Shown here in pieces: positions 1 to 5,264 of a DNA stretch of 5,264 bases (position 1 is the stretch's first letter; each line of letters opens with the position of its first letter). The position numbers and the translations under genes are program-made. The notes below the pieces were generated by a model. It made no database searches. It was given only the letters and a program-made list of their open reading frames with translations, and had not been told where the DNA came from. Origin of the DNA: Planctomycetota bacterium (GTDB lineage Bacteria; Planctomycetota; Phycisphaerae; FEN-1346). The stretch covers positions 1 through 5,264 of the forward strand of contig JAPLMO010000369.1 of assembly GCA_026386995.1 (NCBI GenBank), written 5' to 3'.

Positions 1-735
1 AATCCGGTCGCGGGCACCGAGCGACGCAAACAGTTTGCCGGCAACGTCTGACAACTGGGCCACGGCCCGTCGGTTGACCTCCGTCTGGTCCTCAAACACG
101 GCAACACTGGCGAACCGGCGCTCGTGCCTTTCATAGTGGTAGCAGGTGATGGTGGCCTCCCGGCACTTGGCGTCATTCGCCACCGCAAAGACCAAGCATG
201 GGCGTGGCATACCGTTGATGCGGCAGTCCACGGGGTAGTTGCCGTGCGGGTCAATCTGCGGGTCCGTGTAGTCAAACGTCAACCGTTCGGCGGGAACCAC
301 GGACTGCATGAGTGCTCGAAAGTCCTCCTCAAACGTGGACTTCACCCTGGCGTAGGTCCAGAGCGCCGTGCTGGCGATCCGGCTGATGGCCTGCACCAGC
401 GAGAACAGGGCGTCGCCGAATGCGTCGTCAGTAATCGCCAGTTTCAACTCGCCGGTGCGGCTCTCGACGCGATTCCCGGATAGCGCCTGGTCAATGATCT
501 TCGCCCGCGTGCCCTGCGACAGGTCCACTTCGGAGTAACTCAGGTGCATGAACGTATGGGCCTCATCCGAAAGGACCCACTGTCCGTTCTCTCTCCGGAG
601 CACCACCACGAAATGGTCGCCATCGTCGAACATGAACGGGGTGTAGACGATGTACCGATCAACCCCTTCCGCTTCAAGGTCTATCTCGCGGCACACCTTC
701 TCACGGAAAGATCGCACGATGTCAGCCGTGGTCAT
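1..735 (-). CDS. DUF1828/DUF1829-type protein, 3' end cut off by the window
   Basis: The first 245 residues are present; the C-terminus runs off the left edge. The ATG at 735-733 overlaps the TGA of the upstream gene as ATGA and is preceded by GGAGGAGGGC, so start and translational coupling are well supported. Residues about 5-100 look like DUF1828: a D-rich turn (FDDGDHF, 36-42), the strand VVVLRR, then WVLSDEAHTFMHL (53-65), a basic helix and a GELKLAI segment. A helical linker (about 103-148) leads to a second domain resembling DUF1829, with VDCRING (169-175) and LVFAVANDAK (181-190). The molecular function of these families is not known to me. The YPVD...VANDAK layout faintly recalls PD-(D/E)xK nuclease cores but lacks a clear ExK. 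No signal peptide or membrane segment is seen, so it is probably cytoplasmic. Family assignment is from remembered patterns and fairly confident; a role is not claimed. Confidence 0.8.
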   Translation of the reverse strand, partial: MTTADIVRSFREKVCREIDLEAEGVDRYIVYTPFMFDDGDHFVVVLRRENGQWVLSDEAHTFMHLSYSEVDLSQGTRAKIIDQALSGNRVESRTGELKLAITDDAFGDALFSLVQAISRIASTALWTYARVKSTFEEDFRALMQSVVPAERLTFDYTDPQIDPHGNYPVDCRINGMPRPCLVFAVANDAKCREATITCYHYERHERRFASVAVFEDQTEVNRRAVAQLSDVAGKLFASLGARDRI

Positions 736-1265
736 GGCTTGCCCTCCTCCTGACCTTCCCACAAGGTCGGTCCTGCCGAATCACCCCCTGCGGGCAAAAC
801 CAACGCCACATGCGCAGCGAACTCCTCCAACGCCGACTCAAACGAATCGTAATTGTCGGTCGGTTCAGCATACCCGTCAATCTCAAAGCCGTCCACCTGG
901 TAGCGCTCCGTTGCCCGGTGTATGTGAAATCGGTTTCGGAAGGTCGCGTTCGAGAGTTTTTTCAGTTTCTCCCACTTGTTGGTGTGCTGGGAGGGATGCC
1001 GCCCGTTGAAACGGACGAGAATGTAGTCCGCGCCGTCGACATCCACGAGTTTCAGCACCAGAGAGAAGTCCAGCAGATTGAGTTCGTTTCTCCGCAGTAT
1101 GACGCGGAAGTTGTGTCCCCCATCTCCTTGTACGTCGAACTCGCGTTGGCGAAACGCCTGGTTAGCCTTGGCCTTGACACTCAGCTTGGCTCGCCAGTTG
1201 GCGGGCAGCGGCTTGCGCTCGGCCAAGAGCGCCACGATCTCCGCATCCTGAAGGATTCGACTCAT
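732..1265 (-). CDS. small DUF6978-like protein, first gene of a two-gene operon
   Basis: A 177-residue soluble protein, complete. The ATG at 1265-1263 follows GGAGGAGCG, a strong Shine-Dalgarno sequence. Its TGA overlaps the next ATG by four bases. After a short helical N-terminus (1-40) there are alternating strands: HNFRVILRR (51-59), DFSLVLKLV (66-74), YILVRFNGRH (81-90). Then comes a histidine-bearing segment, HTN (94-96), FHIH (113-116), ATERY, and a YAEPTDNYDSFESAL tail (132-146). The order DVDG, RFNG, HTN, FHIH, YA.P.D matches my memory of DUF6978 proteins, in which His/Asn residues surround a short beta meander. The closely spaced HTN and FHIH could bind a metal or form an active site, but this is inference. 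The C-terminal 20 residues are rich in Gly and Glu and probably disordered. By eye, GC is lower here (about 52% in sampled lines) than in the genes to the right, consistent with a different origin. Function unknown. Confidence 0.82.
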   Translation of the reverse strand: MSRILQDAEIVALLAERKPLPANWRAKLSVKAKANQAFRQREFDVQGDGGHNFRVILRRNELNLLDFSLVLKLVDVDGADYILVRFNGRHPSQHTNKWEKLKKLSNATFRNRFHIHRATERYQVDGFEIDGYAEPTDNYDSFESALEEFAAHVALVLPAGGDSAGPTLWEGQEEGKP

Positions 1266-1301
1266 CGCTCCTCCAGCCTATGCACCTTCACCGCCCCTTC
1301 C

Positions 1302-1330
1302 ACTTGAAATCACAATCTGTGACTTCAAGT
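1302..1330. promoter_or_regulatory. 29-bp near-perfect palindrome upstream of the two-gene operon (candidate operator)
   Basis: The left arm ACTTGAAATCACA (1302-1314) and right arm TGTGACTTCAAGT (1318-1330) are reverse complements at 12 of 13 positions around a 3-bp centre. The palindrome ends 36 bp before the start codon of the 177-residue gene and is AT-rich against its surroundings. Length, symmetry and position suit a dimeric repressor site for autoregulation. It could also be a hairpin in the leader RNA. It is not followed by a T-run on the minus strand, so it does not look like an intrinsic terminator. I saw no convincing -35/-10 pair next to it. Confidence 0.55.
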
Positions 1331-1432
1331 TGTCGCCACCTGTGCAGTGCCCTCCGCGTGGTGCTGTTCTGCAACCTCAGCCAGTTTGTCATTCCCCTGC
1401 GGTTCGATCACCGCTAGCGCCACGCGCCTGAA

Positions 1433-1448
1433 CTTGCCCGCCGGCAAG
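1433..1448 (-). terminator. possible weak hairpin behind the lipoprotein gene
   Basis: CTTGCC (1433-1438) and GGCAAG (1443-1448) form a 6-bp stem with a 4-base loop, 29 bases after the TAG of the lipoprotein gene. On the minus strand the stem is followed by TTCAGG rather than a run of T, so termination is doubtful. It is the only hairpin close to that stop codon. Confidence 0.2.
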
Positions 1449-1477
1449 GGCATGGCACGCGGCAGAGTCCAAAGGTT

Positions 1478-2725
1478 CTACTTCGCCGATTCTTTCGGCA
1501 GCGCGCTGGTGATGTCCTTCAGGCCCACGCCCAGCGTTTTCCGGGCGACGGCGTCGAGGTCCGTTTCGCTGCCCACGAGGTGGATCGTCCGGTGGATGTG
1601 CTCGAGCGACTCGCCGGGGGCGAGTGCCGCCGCGGGCGAAGAGGATTCCAGTTCGTAGAAAGGCCCGAGGGGTTTGGCGCCCGGCGTCGGCGGGCCGTCG
1701 TTGTAACTGTTGGCCACGTCGCCGGAGTAGGGGTCGTCTTGGATTTTCCACATCGAGTTGACGTAGTCCTTTGCGTCCGGCGGCAGCGTGAACTGCACGA
1801 TCGTCAGCACCCGGTTGTCCGCATCGTAACTGCCCATGATGGGTTTCACGTAATTCGGGCCGATGCCGATCTTCGAGCGGCACTTGCCGTCGGCGCTGAA
1901 GAACGCCGTGTCGCCCTTGATGACCAGCCGTTCGGGCGGCACCTTGCCGAAGTAATCGTCCTTGACGGGCGGCGCGGCCGGGCTGAGGCCGGACTCCTTC
2001 TCGCCTTTCAGTGGGATGACGACGGTCGTTGCCGGCGACGGGTTGAACATGCCCAGTATCCAGATCGAAAGCAGGCCCGTGTCCTTCTGCCAGGGCTCCT
2101 TGCCGGCGTTGGTGATCTTGTTGACCGACTCGAAGGCCACGAGTTTCACGCCGAGTTTTGGCGCCAGGCCCAGGCGGTTCCACGCCTCGTCGGCCCCCAG
2201 GAGGCGGACCTCGCGGCGGACGTCAACATCGAACTTCGTGCCCGAGTAATTGGCCAGTTGGAACGCCTTATGGAAGACGGCCGACGTGCGGCTGGTGCTG
2301 ACGATGTCAAAGGGCTTCGTGTCGAGCACCGCGGGGGTGAACCAGTGCGCCAGGTCGAACGACACGCCCTTGGCGAAGAAGATGGAGAACTGTCCGCCCT
2401 CGGGGCCCATCCAGAAGCGGTCTTCCCCGCCGTAAGGGTTGATGTGCTGGAGGGTCTTGACCGAGAGCAGGAGGTCCTCGTTGATCCAGCCGAAACTCAT
2501 GCCTCCCGGCCCGCCGGCCGTGCTGGTCATCACGCGGCCCTGATAGGCCGGCACGACCGCCACCTGGGCCTGGCCGACCGCGTCCGACAGGACGATGACG
2601 CCGCCGTGTTTTTCCAGCAGCGCCACGTCGTCGCCAAATTTTCCGGTGCGGACGGGGCCGTTTTTCGGCGTTGCGCACCCGACCGCGGCCAGCGCCAGGA
2701 TCATTACCACTGCGATTTGCCTCAT
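1478..2725 (-). CDS. DUF6786-like lipoprotein, probable sugar-binding or mutarotase-like fold
   Basis: A 415-residue protein. The start chosen is ATG 2725-2723, because it places a classical lipoprotein signal at the N-terminus: MRQ, a hydrophobic stretch, then AVGC with the lipidated Cys at residue 17. An ATG 18 codons upstream only adds translated repeat DNA. AAGGGA lies 6 bases before the start as a modest ribosome site. Family blocks are AYQGRVMTST (60-69), SFGWIN (77-82), GGEDRFWMGPEGGQ (99-112), NAGKEPW (207-213), NSYNDGPP (339-346) and a FYELESSSPAAALAPGESL stretch (356-374) followed by HIHRTIHL. These match my memory of DUF6786. The C-terminal pattern ELES-SP-LAPGES-H-RT-H is like that of galactose-mutarotase-like proteins, so a beta-sandwich that binds carbohydrate is inferred; catalysis is not shown. 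It should sit in an outer or inner membrane facing the periplasm. It has its own promoter at 2810-2838 and appears monocistronic. Confidence 0.88.
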   Translation of the reverse strand: MRQIAVVMILALAAVGCATPKNGPVRTGKFGDDVALLEKHGGVIVLSDAVGQAQVAVVPAYQGRVMTSTAGGPGGMSFGWINEDLLLSVKTLQHINPYGGEDRFWMGPEGGQFSIFFAKGVSFDLAHWFTPAVLDTKPFDIVSTSRTSAVFHKAFQLANYSGTKFDVDVRREVRLLGADEAWNRLGLAPKLGVKLVAFESVNKITNAGKEPWQKDTGLLSIWILGMFNPSPATTVVIPLKGEKESGLSPAAPPVKDDYFGKVPPERLVIKGDTAFFSADGKCRSKIGIGPNYVKPIMGSYDADNRVLTIVQFTLPPDAKDYVNSMWKIQDDPYSGDVANSYNDGPPTPGAKPLGPFYELESSSPAAALAPGESLEHIHRTIHLVGSETDLDAVARKTLGVGLKDITSALPKESAK

Positions 2726-2741
2726 TGTCGTCCCTTTCAGA

Positions 2742-2766
2742 GAACCTGAACCTTTGAACCTTGAAC
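2742..2766. repeat. GAACCT short tandem repeat in the lipoprotein leader
   Basis: Four imperfect units, GAACCT, GAACCTT, TGAACCTT and a partial GAAC, run head to tail and end 17 bases before the ATG of the lipoprotein gene. On the coding strand they read as GGTTCA units. They lie in the transcribed 5' leader between the promoter and the ribosome site. Repeats of this look are common between genes in planctomycete-like genomes; no function is claimed. Confidence 0.7.
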
Positions 2767-2809
2767 TCTGTTTCCTCAACCCTCTTACTACAGGGGTGTC
2801 ATGCCGCGT

Positions 2810-2838
2810 ATGCTAGCACGCGAGGGGAAAGGGGGCAA
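2810..2838 (-). promoter_or_regulatory. sigma-70-like promoter of the lipoprotein gene
   Basis: On the minus strand TTGCCC (2838-2833) and TAGCAT (2815-2810) are separated by exactly 17 bases. The -10 box is preceded by TGC, giving an extended -10 (TGCTAGCAT). TTGCCC matches four of six bases of TTGACA and TAGCAT four of six of TATAAT. Transcription would begin near 2803, leaving a leader of about 78 bases that contains the GAACCT repeats. Position, orientation and spacing all fit the lipoprotein gene. Confidence 0.6.
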
Positions 2839-2883
2839 GCGATTGTATGGTGCGTGTGTAGTGCATCGGTCTTGAAGGGTGGC

Positions 2884-2907
2884 ATGGTCACGCTTTTGCG
2901 TGACCAT
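2884..2907. repeat. perfect 10-bp hairpin with TTTT loop
   Basis: ATGGTCACGC (2884-2893) and GCGTGACCAT (2898-2907) form an uninterrupted stem around TTTT. The left arm is part of the outer inverted repeat of the larger element, so the same arm can pair locally or with 3092-3101, over 180 bases away. No T-run follows on either strand, so it is not a typical intrinsic terminator. Confidence 0.7.
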
Positions 2908-2990
2908 ACGCCTCTAACGGCGCCTGGCCCGTCACTGCGACAGGGTCATGCAACAGTGTGGTACGTGTTTAGCGTGGCTGCGCCGTGTAG

Positions 2991-3042
2991 CGCGGGGGTT
3001 TATCCCCCGCGTGTTCGTAAACGCGGGGCACAAGGCCCCGCG
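2991..3042. repeat. paired GC-rich hairpins at the centre of the palindromic element
   Basis: CGCGGGGG (2991-2998) pairs with CCCCCGCG (3004-3011) over a 5-base loop, and CGCGGGGC (3022-3029) pairs with GCCCCGCG (3035-3042) over a 5-base loop. The arms can also pair the other way, first with fourth and second with third (3005-3012 with 3021-3028), giving a single long stem. Both states have strong GC pairing, so the transcript or a cruciform could switch between them. Confidence 0.65.
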
Positions 3043-3114
3043 CTACGCCGCGCAAGATACGGGCCAGCGCGACACGCTAAACACATACACAGCGTGACCA
3101 TGCCACCCAGCGCC

Positions 3115-4608
3115 TCATTTCAGCGTATACACCGCCAGTGCCGGAAGGCGGGTTCGGTTCTCGGACGGCGTCTGGCCGGGCGGCAGGGGATCGCGCCACC
3201 AGACCAGGAGGGCAGGGGTGTCGCCTTCACGCCGCGCGGAGTCCCACCAGGCGAGGCTGCGACCGGCGTAGGCGAGGTCGGCATCGGCGTCGGTCTGCCA
3301 CCTGGCGGACCAAGCCGGAAGGTTCAGCGTTGTTTCGCTCGCGTCGGTTGCCCGGTTCCCTTCAACGTACAGGGCTGCCACGACGTCGGCCCGACGGGAA
3401 ACCCTCTCCAGGTCGCCCAGGGGCCGCCGGCCGGCCGCGAAATCAACCGGCGGTGCGCCGGCCCCCAGTGTGTGCAGCAGGGCCACGGGTTTGAGGGTTT
3501 CGAAGAACTCCTCCTGGCCGCCGTAGTGCAGCGTGCCCATTTTGTCGAAGAGCCCTTCCGAGCCGGCCTCCACGGGGCGGGGCAGCGGCGACAGGCCCGC
3601 TTGCGGCAGGTCAAACCGGCCAAGGGCGCCGCTACGGGTCTCAATCAGTATCAACTGTTCAGCGGCGGGATGCGTGCCTTGCGCGTTGACGAAAATCCGG
3701 GCCTCGCGGACTTCGGCGCGACGCACGCCTGCGAAGAACCAGATCATGGCGGTGGCTCCCGCCGCAACGGCCACGAGAACGACCGCCGCCAGCACCGACC
3801 GTCGGCGCGGCACAAGCACGCCCGCAACCAGCACAGCCAGCGCGAAGACGGCGAGCCACAGCCACAGTTGCAGGCGATCCTGCGCCGGCCAGGTCTTGGT
3901 CGCCAGCAGGCGGTACGCCTCGGGCTGAACCAACTGGGTCGCGCCCAAGGGGAATCGCAGGGGGCTCGGGGCCTGCGCGACGCCGCACCGAACCGCCAGG
4001 GCGAGTTGGTCCGGCGGCAGACGAAGGAAGTGGAGGGCCTTGACGCCCAGCGCCTGGCGAAGCGATTCCTTCGCGGTTTCGTCGGGCTCGATCTGATCCG
4101 CAACGAGGGCGATCAGGGCCGCATCATCTGCCAGGGCGCGGGCCGCCTTGACAAAGGCGTTCGTTTGGCTAACTACTGCGCCGGAGGCATCGGTGAACTC
4201 CAGGCTTGTCCGCAGGTCATCATTTGTATTCGTGCAGAAGACCGGGATGGCCTTCTCGCCCGATTCGCCGGGGGCCAGGCGCCAGGGCATCACCACGTCA
4301 ACCGGGCCGCCGCTGCTTAAGCGGACGCCGGCCAGCGTCTTATCGGTCATGTTCCTGGCGCGAAGCGTCAGGGGAACATACGCCCCCGGGCGGACTAAGC
4401 CGTCGGTGATCTCCAGCGCGGCCGTGACATCCACCGTCTGAGCGTACGCCGGGGAGCCTATCAGCAAGGTGACCAGCAGGAAGGCCTGCCAGGGGCGAAC
4501 GCCAAGAGAGCCGCGTGGGTGCGGAGCACCCACCCTACATTCATTTGCTGCCGCGCACCGTTTCTTTTTCAATCCGCAATCCGCAATTCGCAATCCGCAA
4601 TCCATCAT
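3115..4608 (-). CDS. unrecognised envelope protein with signal peptide and two central membrane helices
   Basis: About 497 residues if begun at ATG 4608-4606. That ATG overlaps the debranching-enzyme stop as ATGA and follows GGGGGG six bases upstream. The first 30-odd codons are translated repeat DNA, so a GTG at 4533 is an alternative. Residues 38-56 (RPWQAFLLVTLLIGSPAYA) form a signal peptide ending AYA before Gln. An N-terminal domain (about 58-245) begins with strands such as PGAYVPLTLRARNMTDKTL, Ig-like in feel, and has a helical second half. Two helices follow, 246-266 and 271-294, joined by PRRR, whose charge places that loop inside the cell and both domains outside. The C-terminal domain (295-497) is rich in strands and Trp (SLAWWDSARR, LLVWWRDPLP) and ends YTLK. 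I do not recognise a family. Operon position suggests co-expression with the debranching enzyme, but a functional link is inference. The reading frame is certain; the start is not. Confidence 0.75.
   Translation of the reverse strand: MMDCGLRIADCGLKKKRCAAANECRVGAPHPRGSLGVRPWQAFLLVTLLIGSPAYAQTVDVTAALEITDGLVRPGAYVPLTLRARNMTDKTLAGVRLSSGGPVDVVMPWRLAPGESGEKAIPVFCTNTNDDLRTSLEFTDASGAVVSQTNAFVKAARALADDAALIALVADQIEPDETAKESLRQALGVKALHFLRLPPDQLALAVRCGVAQAPSPLRFPLGATQLVQPEAYRLLATKTWPAQDRLQLWLWLAVFALAVLVAGVLVPRRRSVLAAVVLVAVAAGATAMIWFFAGVRRAEVREARIFVNAQGTHPAAEQLILIETRSGALGRFDLPQAGLSPLPRPVEAGSEGLFDKMGTLHYGGQEEFFETLKPVALLHTLGAGAPPVDFAAGRRPLGDLERVSRRADVVAALYVEGNRATDASETTLNLPAWSARWQTDADADLAYAGRSLAWWDSARREGDTPALLVWWRDPLPPGQTPSENRTRLPALAVYTLK
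4515..4533. repeat. 8-bp hairpin repeat GTGGGTGC/GCACCCAC
   Basis: GTGGGTGC (4515-4522) and GCACCCAC (4526-4533) form a perfect stem with a 3-base loop. Sequences like this, with flanking CCGC and CCTAC, are ones I associate with dispersed intergenic repeats of planctomycete-like bacteria. Here it is translated in frame as part of the putative N-terminus of the envelope protein, directly before its signal peptide. Confidence 0.6.
4571..4603. repeat. 7-bp tandem repeat AATCCGC, 4.7 copies
   Basis: Units AATCCGC, AATCCGC, AATTCGC, AATCCGC and a partial AATCC lie in perfect 7-bp register, with one C-to-T change in the third unit. On the coding strand it reads as GGATTGC units. It begins immediately after the debranching-enzyme stop codon and gives the odd translation MDCGLRIADCGL in the downstream gene. 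It looks like an intergenic repeat rather than evolved coding sequence. Confidence 0.85.
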
Positions 4609-5264
4609 GCAGCGCCCCCCGTCGCATCCAGCCGCTTCCAGATATGGATGGCCGCGGCCACGCTCCACGCCTGTGCGATGCAGCCGCGAGGCCGGTGCGG
4701 CGGGTCGCCGTCGAAGATCTCATTGATCTGGCCCAGGCCCTCATCTTCCATCGAATCCAGGAGGCCCCCCAGCACCCGGGCCGCCTCCTCGCGGGCGCGG
4801 GCGGGGTCCTCAACGGCGAAGACCGCATCTACGTATGGTCCGCAGAGCCACGGCCAGGCGGTTCCCTGGTGATACGCGCTGTCGCGCAGGTCCGCACCGC
4901 CGACATAGCGGCCGCGGTACGCCGGGTCGTCCGGGGCGAGCGTCCGCAGGCCGCGCGGCGTAAGAAGTTTCTCGCGGACTGTGCGCACGACGGCCTTGGC
5001 CCGATCGCCAGTCAGCGGCGCATGCGGCAGGCCGACCGCCATAATCTGGTTCGGCCGCACGGACGGGTCCGGCCGCCCGCCCGGGAGAATGCAGTCGTAC
5101 AGGCATCCGGCCTGGTCGTTCCAGAAGATGGTTTCAAACGCGCGGCGTAGTTGGAGGAGGCCCTGTGGAGACGCCGGCGGCGTCAGGCCGAGTTTCTCGG
5201 CCATTTCGCCCGCCAGGGCCAGGCCCGACAGCCACAGGGCGTTGATCTCGACGGCCTTGCCGTG
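4605..5264 (-). CDS. glycogen debranching enzyme, C-terminal GH133 amylo-alpha-1,6-glucosidase part (5' end outside window)
   Basis: 219 residues are present; the frame stays open to the right edge, so the gene starts beyond the window. The enzyme hydrolyses alpha-1,6 branch points in glycogen or similar glucans in the cytoplasm. Family blocks in order: HGKAVEINALW (1-11), FWND (47-50), SVRPNQIMAVGLP (68-80), LLTPRGLRTLAPDDPAYRGRY (split 100-110 and 111-120), RDSAYHQGTAWPWLCGPYVDA (127-137 and 138-147), INEIFDGDPPHRPRGC (180-195) and QAWSVAA (198-204). These are diagnostic for the GDE C-terminal (alpha/alpha)6 domain; the EIFDGD block probably holds a catalytic acidic residue, and the other catalytic Asp would lie upstream. 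Relatives usually have Glu after AWSVA, where this one has Ala. The C-terminus ends soon after, as expected, so the end is natural. The TGA overlaps the next possible ATG. Confidence 0.92.
   Translation of the reverse strand, partial: HGKAVEINALWLSGLALAGEMAEKLGLTPPASPQGLLQLRRAFETIFWNDQAGCLYDCILPGGRPDPSVRPNQIMAVGLPHAPLTGDRAKAVVRTVREKLLTPRGLRTLAPDDPAYRGRYVGGADLRDSAYHQGTAWPWLCGPYVDAVFAVEDPARAREEAARVLGGLLDSMEDEGLGQINEIFDGDPPHRPRGCIAQAWSVAAAIHIWKRLDATGGAA

Larger units (their letters stand above)
2877..3108. mobile_element. 232-bp nested palindromic intergenic element with 18-bp inverted ends (MITE-like)
   Basis: GGGTGGCATGGTCACGCT at 2877-2894 is the exact reverse complement of 3091-3108. Inside it, 2961-2976 pairs with 3073-3088 at 15 of 16 positions. 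Deeper still, 2979-2997 pairs with 3036-3054 with one mismatch and one G-T pair. The core is two GC hairpins. The left end also carries a perfect 10-bp hairpin with a TTTT loop (2884-2893 and 2898-2907), so the motif GCGTGACCAT is present in three places. There is no coding capacity. The architecture resembles a non-autonomous element or a REP-type repeat. It ends 6 bases from the stop of the upstream gene and may also stabilise or end that transcript. No clear target-site duplication was found. Confidence 0.6.

Noticed and set aside
810..1307. 165-residue plus-strand open frame
   Set aside because: Antisense to the 177-residue gene, which has a strong ribosome site and coupled downstream gene; the plus frame has neither.
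1310..1322. CRP-like site in TCACA and TGTGA half-sites
   Set aside because: The half-sites are in the reverse order and spaced by 3 bases, whereas a CRP site reads TGTGA, six bases, TCACA.
1389..2183. 264-residue minus-strand open frame
   Set aside because: Out-of-frame shadow of the lipoprotein gene with Arg/Gly/Pro-rich composition and no recognisable domain.
1580..2749. 389-residue open frame on the plus strand
   Set aside because: Antisense shadow of the lipoprotein gene, rich in Arg, Gly and Val repeats typical of GC-rich reverse frames; the minus-strand frame has a lipobox and clear family blocks.
2726..2779. Upstream ATG at 2779 as start of the lipoprotein gene
   Set aside because: The extra 18 residues are the translation of the GAACCT repeat and would bury the lipoprotein signal; ATG 2725 gives a proper signal peptide.
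2761..4320. 519-residue open frame on the plus strand
   Set aside because: It lies antisense to the envelope protein gene and runs through the palindromic element. It has no family motifs and no ribosome site; the signal peptide and membrane helices are on the other strand.
4609..4668. ATG at 4668 as start of the envelope protein gene
   Set aside because: It would overlap the end of the debranching enzyme by 64 bases and add 20 residues before an already overlong N-terminus.
4515..5150. 211-residue plus-strand open frame
   Set aside because: Antisense to the debranching enzyme, whose conserved blocks are unmistakable on the minus strand.

Overview
The window looks like chromosomal DNA from a high-GC bacterium, most likely a member of the Planctomycetota or a close relative in the PVC group. 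This is inferred from three things. The first is the lipoprotein gene, whose family I recognise mainly from planctomycetes and similar bacteria. The second is the set of short intergenic repeats: AATCCGC tandem units, a GTGGGTGC/GCACCCAC hairpin, GAACCT units and a palindromic element with 18-bp inverted ends. The third is the long spurious open frames on the opposite strand. No rRNA, tRNA, CRISPR array, transposase or integrase gene is visible.

All five genes I accept lie on the minus strand, so transcription runs from high to low coordinates. First comes the C-terminal part of a glycogen debranching enzyme of the GH133 type (5264 to 4605, truncated by the window edge). It touches, in an ATGA arrangement, an unrecognised envelope protein with a signal peptide, an N-terminal extracytoplasmic domain, two membrane helices and a C-terminal domain (4608 to 3115). 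The start of that gene lies inside intergenic repeats and is uncertain.

A stretch of 389 bases without a gene follows (3114 to 2726). It holds a 232-bp nested palindromic element (2877-3108), a good sigma-70-like promoter (2810-2838) and a GAACCT repeat (2742-2766). The promoter drives a monocistronic lipoprotein gene of a DUF6786-like family (2725 to 1478), probably with a galactose-mutarotase-like sugar-binding fold.

A 212-base gap (1477 to 1266) with a near-perfect 29-bp palindrome then leads to a two-gene operon with an ATGA overlap. The first gene is a 177-residue protein resembling DUF6978 and the second is a DUF1828/DUF1829-type protein truncated by the left edge of the window. Two small uncharacterised proteins made in tight coupling behind a possible operator make this pair the best candidate here for an undescribed accessory module (toxin-antitoxin or phage defence). 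That role is inference; nothing in the sequence proves it. The debranching enzyme and the lipoprotein suggest polysaccharide handling in the right half; the left half looks like a separate accessory unit.
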